From NCBI GenBank assembly GCA_002306345.1, contig DBRQ01000009.1, positions 67,917-84,680 of the forward strand: a stretch of DNA of 16,764 nucleotides. The letters are read 5' to 3'. The translations under genes were made by a program, and so were the position numbers. The notes beneath the pieces are model-generated. The model was not told where the DNA came from and did no database searches. It saw only the letters and a list, made by a program, of their open reading frames with translations. Numbering within the stretch: position 1 is the stretch's first letter; each line of letters opens with the position of its first letter. The stretch comes from Candidatus Pacebacteria bacterium UBA1364 (GTDB lineage: Bacteria > Patescibacteriota > Microgenomatia > UBA1400 > PJMF01). Shown in pieces: positions 6,556 to 13,872 of the stretch.

Positions 6556-8145
6556 TTATTCCTGTCTTAAATAAAGGACCATACTATCAAATTGATAATT
6601 GGCCAAATAATGCTGCGTTAAATATTCCTCTAATTGAGGAAAACTTTGACTTTCATTTTTCATTACCACAATTAATTTTGGTTCTTCTTTTTGAATTTGT
6701 GTAAAAGTTCTGTCGTAATCATTGAAGTCTTTAATGTGAAAAGAGACTGTAAAACGAGAGGTAGGAATAGTGTGACTTTGTGCGTAGAGTACAGGATTAG
6801 TGCCCCAAATAAATATTTTTTTAACATTCATTGTGGTGATGATTTGGCTGACCTCACGATTGTCTTTTACAAGACTGTCAAAATTATTCTCGTATTCTTC
6901 TTTGTTAATTTGCGAAGTAGCGTATTTGAAAAATTGACCGTAATATTTAGTGGTTGAATATGGTTTAAAGTTAAAATTCAACATGATGTAAATAGTTAAA
7001 AGAATGAGCAAAGCGGTTAAAACTAAGCTTTTAGCAGAATGTAACAATTTGCGTTTTTTAATTTCTTTAATAGAAACAAAAGCATCAGTGATTAGCAAGG
7101 AAAAAGCCGGTACCATCTGAATAAAATAATGAGGGTAAGGTCTGTTTGACAAGAGTACTGAATAAAGGGTGAAAATATAATAAAGACTAATAAATTGAAA
7201 TCTTTTCTTTAATTGTCTGCTGTTGAGTGAAATTAAAGCAAACAGCACAAACAAAATGATTGTTTTGCCAGTTGTCCCGAAAGCAAAGTTCAGTAAATTA
7301 CTCCCAAGGTCAATACTCCAAGATTGGCTATATTGTAGATTATAAAGTAAACCATAATTTAAATAATCGCCACCACGCCCTTTAGCTACAAAATAAATAA
7401 TTGAGATTAGAATGGGCAACAGCAGACCAAGAACGAAGTAACCTCCCATGTTGAGCAAGTAAACAAAGGTTTTGTTGAATTTATGCAAATCACTTTTTAC
7501 GTCAAAAAAAGTACTAACTAAAATTAACCAAAAAATTGAAAGAAAAGCTGCTACGTCCAAAATGGCCGGTACTTTGGTTAAAATACCGAGCCCCATTAGT
7601 ACACCGGAAAGTACAAGCAGAATCGTATCCTTTTGACTTTTTTGGAAGGAAATCTCACTTTTGAAAAAATTAGCAAATACAGTAGTTCTGCTAAAAAGAA
7701 CTGCTCCAGCCATAATAAAACCCATTACAAACAGCTCACCGTTAGGAATATTGCCCTCTAACCAAGGCAAACTACTAAAAATAGCCAGGATGAGAGTGGC
7801 CAAGGTGGCTAAGCTTTTCTTTTTAAATAGTTTGGTAGCAAAATTAAAAAAACAAGCAGTGGTCAGAAGTGCCCAAAATAAGTTAAGAAGGCGAAAGGTA
7901 AATTGGTTAGCAATCATAGCAAAACAATAAATTAACGGAGTTTTATGGTCGATAATGGTGGTATAAAGCTGTTCACCATGGCGCAAAGCATTGCCTAGTG
8001 TTAAATAAATCGCTTCGTCCCCATACCAATAAGGTTCAAAGAAATTGGGCAATCGCAGCAAAATAATTAAAATAAAAATAAGTAGCAATGGGGTTTGTCG
8101 ATCCAAAAACCGATCAATCTTTTTTAATGAAAATTTAAAACTCAT
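6556..8145 (-). CDS. GT-C glycosyltransferase, PMT/ArnT-like
   Basis: Membrane glycosyltransferase, 529 residues, of the GT-C fold that uses polyprenyl-phosphate-linked sugars on the outer face of the membrane. A short basic cytoplasmic N-terminus leads into helix 1 (about 18-33). The first outer loop carries D43-E44 in a WYGDEAIY context, the position of the catalytic Asp in PMT/ArnT-type enzymes, followed by D66-H-K-T-P70 as in the second conserved loop. About ten to twelve helices follow up to about residue 390, then a soluble domain of about 130 residues. It is the first gene of a four-gene run with gaps of 12, -1 and 1 bases. A likely promoter (TTGCTT, 18 bases, TAAAAT) ends 6 bases before the ATG and there is no Shine-Dalgarno. 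Fold class is firm; donor and acceptor are unknown. Confidence 0.87.
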   Translation of the reverse strand: MSFKFSLKKIDRFLDRQTPLLLIFILIILLRLPNFFEPYWYGDEAIYLTLGNALRHGEQLYTTIIDHKTPLIYCFAMIANQFTFRLLNLFWALLTTACFFNFATKLFKKKSLATLATLILAIFSSLPWLEGNIPNGELFVMGFIMAGAVLFSRTTVFANFFKSEISFQKSQKDTILLVLSGVLMGLGILTKVPAILDVAAFLSIFWLILVSTFFDVKSDLHKFNKTFVYLLNMGGYFVLGLLLPILISIIYFVAKGRGGDYLNYGLLYNLQYSQSWSIDLGSNLLNFAFGTTGKTIILFVLFALISLNSRQLKKRFQFISLYYIFTLYSVLLSNRPYPHYFIQMVPAFSLLITDAFVSIKEIKKRKLLHSAKSLVLTALLILLTIYIMLNFNFKPYSTTKYYGQFFKYATSQINKEEYENNFDSLVKDNREVSQIITTMNVKKIFIWGTNPVLYAQSHTIPTSRFTVSFHIKDFNDYDRTFTQIQKEEPKLIVVMKNESQSFPQLEEYLTQHYLANYQFDSMVLYLRQE

Positions 8146-8151
8146 GTTTTT

Positions 8152-8181
8152 ATTTTAACTTTTTTTTTCAAAGAAAAGCAA
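8152..8181 (-). promoter_or_regulatory. Promoter of the glycan operon, leaderless type
   Basis: Read on the minus strand, TTGCTT (8181-8176) and TAAAAT (8157-8152) are separated by 18 bases. The -10 ends 6 bases before the ATG at 8145, so transcription should start at or next to the start codon. Confidence 0.5.
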
Positions 8182-8208
8182 GAGACTTATTGTTTAAACT
8201 CTATCTAA

Positions 8209-9705
8209 CTAAATTTTTTCTGTGACTTTGTATTCTAGATATTTACCTAGCATCAATCTAGTGTGAGCATCCATTCCTGGCAAAGCAGAGAAAAAGAAAC
8301 CAACCACTGGACTCAAAAGAAATTCTAAAGGTTGCAAAATGTAGGACAACAGGTTTCTTTTGCCTTCTCTAGGAGGACGACCTTTGCTATCAATAATAAA
8401 AATAGTTACCATTGAAACCATGGAAAGAGTTAAAAGAGTAGAAGTCACTTGAGGTAAAGTACTACCTAAAATAGTGCGGTTAAATTCGTCATTTAGTAAT
8501 GGCGGGAGCATTGCCGAAATAGTTACGGCGAACCAGTTAACTGGCCACAAAAAATGATCCTCAATAACTTTAAGTACCCGAATGGTTTTGTCAAAAAAAG
8601 GGATGCCATCTGTTAAAACATATTGACGAATGATATAAGCATCATCGCTCACACCCCAAGCCCAGCGTTTCACTTGCTCATATTGATTGCGCATATTTTT
8701 CCAAAAACTACTAGCTTGTACGGCGTCAGAGTAAATGGGCAAAAAAATCGGTTCAACTTCAAAGTCACCTTTTTTTGCAAAATAGGACTTGAAAAATAAA
8801 CGGTAATCCTCCGGAATAACATCGGTGTCCCAATAACCAATTTCTACTACGTGTTTAAGTGACGTTGAGTAGGTGGAAAAATTAATTAATCGATCACGGC
8901 GGGAAAGAATATAAATTTGCGTTACTGATTGGATTGAAGCCAAGACTCTGACGGGAGCAGGCACTTTCCAGATGTTATTATAAAAATTAACTCCTCCCTG
9001 CCAAATGCGATTATATGGTTTTGCAATGGTTAGAAACGAATAAGTAAGATAAGAAAAATAGTGAGAATGAAAAATGGCATCAGCATCTTCACTAGTAATG
9101 GTGATATTTTCGATGGCGATACCTTCTTTATCCACAAGTTCTCGCTTAGCGGCCCTAGCGCCATAGGAAGTGTTAGAAGATTTTCCCTTAATTTCTCCAA
9201 TAATGTCTGGATGTTTGCAAATCCACAAATGCCCAAATTGTTTACCAAACTTTTTTTGCAAAACTTGGGCTTTTTGATCTATGATTGCACCTTCTCTTTC
9301 TTCAAAAGAAAGCATAATGTGAATATTTTCTCTTGGAAAAGTTTGTTTGCTTAAACCTCGAAGTGTTCTTTCTAAGGTGGAAAGAGGTTCCTGATAAGTG
9401 GGAATAATCACAATGTGGTGAATCTTTTTATATTTTTTAGCAAAATTCTTTTTTAATTCCGGCAAATAATCATATTTACTAAAAGTTCGAATTTTAAGAT
9501 ATGAAATCGTGGCAAAAAAAGCTACATTAAGCGAACGATAAAGCCAATAAACAGCAAAAATAATGACGTAATAAGCCACAAGTTGTGGTACCACAAAAGA
9601 ACCCCAAACTGGAAACAAAATTAAAGACCAAGAAACAAATCCAGGCAAAATTTCCAAAGCTCTTTTGGTGCGAATTGGGTGGCGGCGAAAATATTTTTTA
9701 ATCAT
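8209..9705 (-). CDS. Membrane GT2 glycosyltransferase, cellulose/hyaluronan synthase-like
   Basis: GT2 polysaccharide-synthase-like enzyme, 498 residues. Two N-terminal hydrophobic segments (about 24-38 and 41-68) precede a cytoplasmic GT-A domain beginning IVIIPTYQEP (about 98-107). The processive-synthase motifs are present: D207-A-D209 in SEDADA for metal and UDP binding, P298-E299-D300 for the catalytic base, and Q344-V-K-R347-W348, the QxxRW motif typical of cellulose, hyaluronan and chitin synthases. Three further hydrophobic segments (about 385-404, 418-438, 452-475) follow. There is no PilZ domain, so c-di-GMP control as in BcsA is not indicated. It precedes the GT-C operon by 63 bases on the same strand. 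It probably makes or extends a surface glycan; the sugar is not deducible. Confidence 0.87.
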   Translation of the reverse strand: MIKKYFRRHPIRTKRALEILPGFVSWSLILFPVWGSFVVPQLVAYYVIIFAVYWLYRSLNVAFFATISYLKIRTFSKYDYLPELKKNFAKKYKKIHHIVIIPTYQEPLSTLERTLRGLSKQTFPRENIHIMLSFEEREGAIIDQKAQVLQKKFGKQFGHLWICKHPDIIGEIKGKSSNTSYGARAAKRELVDKEGIAIENITITSEDADAIFHSHYFSYLTYSFLTIAKPYNRIWQGGVNFYNNIWKVPAPVRVLASIQSVTQIYILSRRDRLINFSTYSTSLKHVVEIGYWDTDVIPEDYRLFFKSYFAKKGDFEVEPIFLPIYSDAVQASSFWKNMRNQYEQVKRWAWGVSDDAYIIRQYVLTDGIPFFDKTIRVLKVIEDHFLWPVNWFAVTISAMLPPLLNDEFNRTILGSTLPQVTSTLLTLSMVSMVTIFIIDSKGRPPREGKRNLLSYILQPLEFLLSPVVGFFFSALPGMDAHTRLMLGKYLEYKVTEKI

Positions 9706-9728
9706 GGTTAGTTGTTAATAGTCCTTAT

Positions 9729-9734
9729 ATTATA
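9729..9734 (-). promoter_or_regulatory. -10 element upstream of the GT2 synthase gene
   Basis: A perfect TATAAT on the minus strand lies 23 bases before the ATG at 9705, which would give a leader of about 16-17 bases without a Shine-Dalgarno. No convincing -35 is visible. It sits in the 41-base gap after tatD, so this gene can be transcribed independently of metG-tatD. Confidence 0.45.
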
Positions 9735-9746
9735 TCCCATATACAT

Positions 9747-10610
9747 TTAAGCAAGCTTAAAAGCGCAAAGTGAGTTTTGATAAATTGCTAATAAATTGGC
9801 TTGGCAATTTTTTTCTAGATAATTAGCTAAAACGGTAATCATCTGCGGTTCGCAAACTTGACCTCGATATGGCTCTGGGGCAAGGTAAGGAGCATCGGTT
9901 TCTAAAAGTATTTTTTGTGGATCAGTTTTTTGCACTAATTTAAAAATTGTCCTGATGTTTTCAGCTTTTTGAAAAGTGATATTGCCATCAAAGCCAAAAT
10001 AACTATTTTTGTATTCAAGAGCTTTTTTCACATAATCAAGTGGTCCCGAAACACAATGAAAAATTAAAGCACGATCAAAAGCCCAATATTGCTCAATTAT
10101 TTTTAAAGTTTCATAATAGGCTTTTTCCTCTTTATCTCTGACGTGCAAAATTAAAGGTAGTCGCAACTTGACGGCCAATTTAATTTGGTCAATAAAAAGC
10201 TCTTTTTGTCGCAATTTTGTTTTAGTAATTTCTTCCTGATCATTCGTTTGCAGGTAAAAGTAATCTAATCCAGTTTCGCCGATGGCGACTACCCGGTCAT
10301 TTTGAGCCAGTGAAGCTAATTCAAGCTTTGCCTGCGCAAGATTGATGATTTTATTAGTTCTTTCTGGATGAATACCTACGCTAGCATATAAATTTTTGTC
10401 GGTTGCAGCAATCTCAAGCGCTTTTTTACTACTAGAAAGACCTGGACCAACAATGATGCTTTTTTGTACTCCTTTTTTTTGAGCAGCTTGCCAATGGTCT
10501 TGCCAGCGCAGTTTGGTTAGCGGATCATCTGCTTTAATTTTGAAACAAAAAGGTTGACCAGAATAAAGTGGTTCTAAATTGTAATGACAATGAGTATCGA
10601 TAATTGGCAT
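9747..10610 (-). CDS. tatD: TatD family metal-dependent hydrolase
   Basis: TIM-barrel metallohydrolase of the amidohydrolase superfamily. Characterised TatD proteins have DNase (3'-5' exonuclease) activity, and some act as D-aminoacyl-tRNA deacylases. In this 287-residue protein the metal ligands are all present: D5-T-H7-C-H9, E112 in GETGLDY, H156 in LHVRD, H185 in FHCVSG and D239 in LLETDAPYLAP, which is followed by the usual PYRG. The N-terminal segment between the first motif and the first helix (about 11-40) is longer than normal. It begins 13 bases after the stop of metG on the same strand, without a Shine-Dalgarno; a metG-tatD pair is a widespread arrangement, supporting co-transcription. 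Confidence 0.94.
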   Translation of the reverse strand: MPIIDTHCHYNLEPLYSGQPFCFKIKADDPLTKLRWQDHWQAAQKKGVQKSIIVGPGLSSSKKALEIAATDKNLYASVGIHPERTNKIINLAQAKLELASLAQNDRVVAIGETGLDYFYLQTNDQEEITKTKLRQKELFIDQIKLAVKLRLPLILHVRDKEEKAYYETLKIIEQYWAFDRALIFHCVSGPLDYVKKALEYKNSYFGFDGNITFQKAENIRTIFKLVQKTDPQKILLETDAPYLAPEPYRGQVCEPQMITVLANYLEKNCQANLLAIYQNSLCAFKLA

Positions 10611-10623
10611 CTTTATTTCTTAT

Positions 10624-12057
10624 TTATTTCTCCAGCAACCTGGGGAAAAGACCAGCAGTAAATGGTTTAATGTAACCAGTGAAATGTTCTTGAATTTTTT
10701 GGGCCGTTTCAGGCATAAAGGGGCTGATCATCAAAGCAATTTGTTGAATTTGCTTACTAGCGGTGAGTAAAATTTGTGTTCTTTCTACAATCTCCTTCTG
10801 CCAAGGACTGTTGGTAGTTAAGAATTGATTTAATTTACTAACTTGCGCGTCTAGATACGATAAAGTTTCATCCAAGGCAAAATTATCCATTAATTTTTGG
10901 TAATCAGTCGGTAATGCAATTTTTTGTTGTTCGTCTGCCAAATTCAGGCCAATTTGACTAGCCATTTGTGCCACTCTCGAGCAAAGATTGCCTAAACCAT
11001 TGGCCAAGTTAGCGTTGTAGCTCACATTGAATTTTTCGAAACTTACGTTATTGTCTTCGCCAAAAGTTCCCAAATTAATTAATAAATAGCGCGTGCCGTC
11101 CAGTCCATAACGAGCGACCATATCTTGAGGAGAAATTACATTGTTTAGTGATTTACTCATTTTTTGCCCATTAACACCAATAAAGCCATTAATAAGAACG
11201 GCCGTAGAATTTGGCAAATGAGCTGATAGTAGCATTGCTTGCCACATAGCTGCTTGTTGACGTAAGTTATCTTTACCAGCTAGTTGAATACCTGGCCAAA
11301 AATCAGCAAATTGTGCCTGATTTTGTGGCCAGTCTAGGGTAGAAATATAGCTGACTAAGGCGTCAAACCAAACATACATCACATGTTGACTATCAGACGG
11401 CACTTCAATTCCCCAAGGCATTTTTTCTTTAAGACGCGAGATGCTAAAATCTTCTAAACCATTGCTTACAAAAGTTTTAATTTCATTTAAACGCTTAGCT
11501 GGTTGGACAAAATTTGGATTGTTTTCATAAAGATTAAGTAGCGCAGTAGTGTAGTTGCTAAAACGAAAAAAATAATTTTCTTCTTCGCGTAATTCTAAAG
11601 CTTGATTGGGATGTAATGGGCAACAGCCATTAACCAATTCACTTTCGGTTTTAGCTAATTCACAACCTACACAATACTTGACTTTGTATTTAGCTTTATA
11701 AATATCACCATTTTGCTCACATAAACGCCAAAACGCTTGCGCTGCTTGAATATGTTTTTCATCGGTGGTACGAATAAAATGGTTAAAGTTTAAATTTAGT
11801 AAATTTTTTAAATTTTTAAATTCACTAGCCCATTGATCACAGTAGTCCTTAGGTGATTGATTTTGCTCAAGTGCTTTTTGCCAAATTTTTTGGCCATGTT
11901 CATCAGTGCCAGTGTTGAAAACCACTTCTTTACCTAAAATTTGTTCTTGGTAACGGGCAATGACATCTGCTTCAATAATTTCTCTAGTGAAACCAATGTG
12001 AGGGGCAGCATTGACGTAAGGCAAAGTAGTAGTGATATAAAATTTTTTCTTTTGCAT
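10624..12057 (-). CDS. metG: Methionyl-tRNA synthetase
   Basis: Class I aminoacyl-tRNA synthetase that charges initiator and elongator tRNA-Met. It has 477 residues, so it lacks the C-terminal tRNA-binding domain found in longer versions. The HIGH motif reads H20-I-G-F23 and the KMSKS motif is at 299-303. Between them is a single zinc knuckle, C129-x2-C132 with C146-x2-H149, in a VKYCVGCE context that resembles the Thermus-type enzyme with one CCCH knuckle. The anticodon-binding helical domain occupies roughly 330-477. A TATAAT lies 10 bases before the ATG and no Shine-Dalgarno is visible, so the mRNA probably has almost no leader. tatD follows after 13 bases. Confidence 0.97.
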   Translation of the reverse strand: MQKKKFYITTTLPYVNAAPHIGFTREIIEADVIARYQEQILGKEVVFNTGTDEHGQKIWQKALEQNQSPKDYCDQWASEFKNLKNLLNLNFNHFIRTTDEKHIQAAQAFWRLCEQNGDIYKAKYKVKYCVGCELAKTESELVNGCCPLHPNQALELREEENYFFRFSNYTTALLNLYENNPNFVQPAKRLNEIKTFVSNGLEDFSISRLKEKMPWGIEVPSDSQHVMYVWFDALVSYISTLDWPQNQAQFADFWPGIQLAGKDNLRQQAAMWQAMLLSAHLPNSTAVLINGFIGVNGQKMSKSLNNVISPQDMVARYGLDGTRYLLINLGTFGEDNNVSFEKFNVSYNANLANGLGNLCSRVAQMASQIGLNLADEQQKIALPTDYQKLMDNFALDETLSYLDAQVSKLNQFLTTNSPWQKEIVERTQILLTASKQIQQIALMISPFMPETAQKIQEHFTGYIKPFTAGLFPRLLEK

Positions 12058-12067
12058 CTTACAGCCT

Positions 12068-12073
12068 ATTATA
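12068..12073 (-). promoter_or_regulatory. -10 element of metG-tatD
   Basis: A perfect TATAAT on the minus strand ends 10 bases before the metG ATG, predicting a leader of about 3-4 bases. The -35 is weak (TGGCTT at 17-base spacing at best). Confidence 0.5.
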
Positions 12074-12119
12074 AAAAACCAGGAGATGAAAAGCCAGTAC
12101 GCTATTTTTTATTTTTGCC

Positions 12120-12512
12120 TTATTTTTTTATTTTTTCAAAAAAAACCAAGCCACTTAAAATTAAAGTGATAAAAAAAATAGCTAAAAAACCTGTTAAATC
12201 AAAATAAATATCACTAATCTTAAAATAAAGTATTAAATTAATTAGAAAAGCAATAATAAAACCAAAGCTTTTACTAAGCGAGAAAAAAGTGAAAAAAAGA
12301 AAATTGGCAACAAAAACTAATAAAAAAAATGGCAAATAGCTATTTTTAAACAAGAAATTTTGTATTTGACTGGGATAAAATCTATTTAAGAGGAAATAAA
12401 GCGCCAAGTAAGCGCCTAAAGCCATAAAAAGACAAAAACTATAACGCAAATATCTGCGCCAAAGTGTTTCTTTTTTGGGTTTTAACCTAGATCGGGCTTG
12501 GTTCTTTTCCAT
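12120..12512 (-). CDS. Small four-helix membrane protein, unknown function
   Basis: Not recognised. The 130-residue frame has a very basic N-terminal 23 residues (many Lys and Arg) and four hydrophobic segments, about 24-43, 59-77, 83-98 and 106-125, rich in Phe and Leu, ending in EKIKK. The positive-inside pattern places the N-terminus in the cytoplasm. A promoter with TATACT ends 7 bases before the ATG, which supports the gene being real and leaderless. It is divergent from rmuC and shares its promoter region, and metG begins 62 bases downstream on the same strand. No function can be given. Confidence 0.7.
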   Translation of the reverse strand: MEKNQARSRLKPKKETLWRRYLRYSFCLFMALGAYLALYFLLNRFYPSQIQNFLFKNSYLPFFLLVFVANFLFFTFFSLSKSFGFIIAFLINLILYFKISDIYFDLTGFLAIFFITLILSGLVFFEKIKK

Positions 12513-12527
12513 AGTTATGAGTATACT
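12498..12527. promoter_or_regulatory. Divergent promoter with a shared palindromic -10
   Basis: AGTATACT (12520-12527) is its own reverse complement and yields TATACT on both strands. On the plus strand TTGGTT (12498-12503) is 18 bases upstream, and the transcript would carry the rmuC ribosome-binding site. On the minus strand the -10 ends 7 bases before the ATG of the small membrane gene. Confidence 0.5.
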
Positions 12528-12552
12528 AGAACTATCAAACTTGTAACTAAAT

Positions 12553-12559
12553 AAAAAGG
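12553..12559 (+). promoter_or_regulatory. Ribosome-binding site of rmuC
   Basis: AAAAAGG ends 5 bases before the ATG at 12565 and decides the start. It is one of the few Shine-Dalgarno sequences in the window. Confidence 0.5.
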
Positions 12560-12564
12560 TTTTT

Positions 12565-13704
12565 ATGACGACCAGTACTCTTTTATTATTGTTTTTGCTT
12601 TTAATTTTTATTTTGACTATTTTTTATTTTTTGCTTAAAAAACTTTTACAAGAAAAAAATACTGCACAATCTAACGAACAATTAGAGGACATGGTACACA
12701 AAGTTTTTGGAATTGCTTCTAACGAAATTGCAATTCAAAGTAAAGGAATTTTACAAGGAGAAAAGGATGTAATCAGGAATGATTTAAGTAATAAGCAAGT
12801 GATGATTGAAAAAATGATCAAAGACCTGCGCCAAGACTTAGGTGAACAACAAAAAGAAATTCGCTCCATTGAAAAAGACCAAATTGATAAAATTAGTAAA
12901 GTGGGTGAGGCCGTAGAAGAGCATCGTTTGTTGACCAAAGAACTCAAGGTTTCAACCGAACAATTAGCTAAAGTTTTATCTAACAATCAGACTCGTGGAG
13001 CATGGGGGGAACGAATTATTGAAGATTTACTGCAAGCTAACGGTTTGCAAGAGGGTATTCACTATCTACGCCAATCTAAATTGGGTGATTCAAACATGAA
13101 ACCAGATATCACTCTCCTTTTGCCTGATCACCGTAATGTGCCTGTGGACGTTAAATTTCCTTATCAAGAAGTGCAAAAGATGTCGATGACCGAAAATCAA
13201 AGTGAGAAGCAAGCTCACGTGCAGCAATTTAAAAGGGATTTGAAGGTCAAAGTTGACAAGGTCGCTACTTACATCTCTCCAGAAAATGATACTTTGGATT
13301 ATGCCATTATGTTTGTGCCCAATGAGGCGTTGTTTTCTTTTATTAATCAAAAATTTCCAGACGTTATTGACGAAGCTTTGGCTAAAAAAGTTATTATCTG
13401 CTCGCCTTTTAGCTTTTTGATCGTGGCACGAACAGTCATGGAAAGTTATCGTAATTTTATGGTGGGCAAAAAAGTTAAAACAATTATTAAACACATTGAT
13501 TCTTTTGTTGGTGAATGGGTCAAATTTAATGAAGAATTTGTTAAATTTGGACATAGCATTGACACTTTACAAAAAAATTATGAAACACTCACTGTTACCA
13601 GAAAGCGCCAAATGGAAAAAAAGATTGCCAAAATCGAACAATCTCGCGGTAGTTCTGTAGAGCTTTTGGAGGATAGTGAAAAACCTAAACTATTGGAAGC
13701 TTAG
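12565..13704 (+). CDS. rmuC: RmuC family DNA recombination protein
   Basis: RmuC is a putative membrane-tethered nuclease-fold protein thought to limit rearrangements at inverted repeats. Here it is 379 residues, shorter than the roughly 475 of E. coli. One N-terminal hydrophobic helix (about 5-25) anchors it; a charged, heptad-like coiled coil runs from about 30 to 140; the conserved domain starts at R144-G-A-W-G-E149. The PD-(D/E)xK-like residues are probably D181 (in KPDITL) and D195-V-K197 (in VPVDVKFPY), the latter slightly different from the common IDSKFP. The last 25 residues are polar. The gene has its own promoter and ribosome-binding site and stands alone: the minus-strand hydrolase converges on it. 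Confidence 0.93.
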   Translation: MTTSTLLLLFLLLIFILTIFYFLLKKLLQEKNTAQSNEQLEDMVHKVFGIASNEIAIQSKGILQGEKDVIRNDLSNKQVMIEKMIKDLRQDLGEQQKEIRSIEKDQIDKISKVGEAVEEHRLLTKELKVSTEQLAKVLSNNQTRGAWGERIIEDLLQANGLQEGIHYLRQSKLGDSNMKPDITLLLPDHRNVPVDVKFPYQEVQKMSMTENQSEKQAHVQQFKRDLKVKVDKVATYISPENDTLDYAIMFVPNEALFSFINQKFPDVIDEALAKKVIICSPFSFLIVARTVMESYRNFMVGKKVKTIIKHIDSFVGEWVKFNEEFVKFGHSIDTLQKNYETLTVTRKRQMEKKIAKIEQSRGSSVELLEDSEKPKLLEA

Positions 13705-13732
13705 TTTTAAACTAATTGCTTTTGTTTTTTTC
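13701..13732 (+). terminator. Possible weak intrinsic terminator of rmuC
   Basis: TTAGTTT and AAACTAA form an inverted repeat (13701-13715) over the rmuC stop codon, followed by a T-rich tract including seven T in a row. The stem has only two G:C pairs, so the call is tentative. A second inverted repeat, TAATTGC (13713-13719) with GCAATTA (13734-13740), encloses the T-tract. Confidence 0.35.
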
Positions 13733-13740
13733 GGCAATTA

Positions 13741-13872
13741 AAAAGGGATATTTACTTGATTTTCGGACCAAATATAAAAATACGATGATTAAAAAATTGT
13801 AGAAATAGAAGAGTTAATGTTTAAAAAAGCATTTCTTTGCACAAATTTTTAGCCAGAGATTTTGTCTAAAAA
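13741..13872. other. Gap between convergent rmuC and hydrolase genes
   Basis: AT-rich DNA with no open frame, no promoter pair and no clear hairpin with a T-run on either strand. An 11-base direct repeat (AGAGATTTTGT at 13855-13865 and 13875-13885) bridges into the hydrolase 3' end. Confidence 0.4.

Noticed and set aside
9030..9354. Open frames on both strands inside the GT2 synthase gene
   Set aside because: They overlap the conserved catalytic part of the real gene and resemble no protein family.
13090..13554. Long minus-strand open frame (154 codons) inside rmuC
   Set aside because: It is a shadow of the rmuC coding frame, rich in His, Phe and Asn as expected of antisense translation, with no recognisable domain or start signal.
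13822..13839. Minus-strand hairpin-like GCAAAGAAATGC followed by T-run as hydrolase terminator
   Set aside because: Only a 3-bp stem forms; too weak to call.
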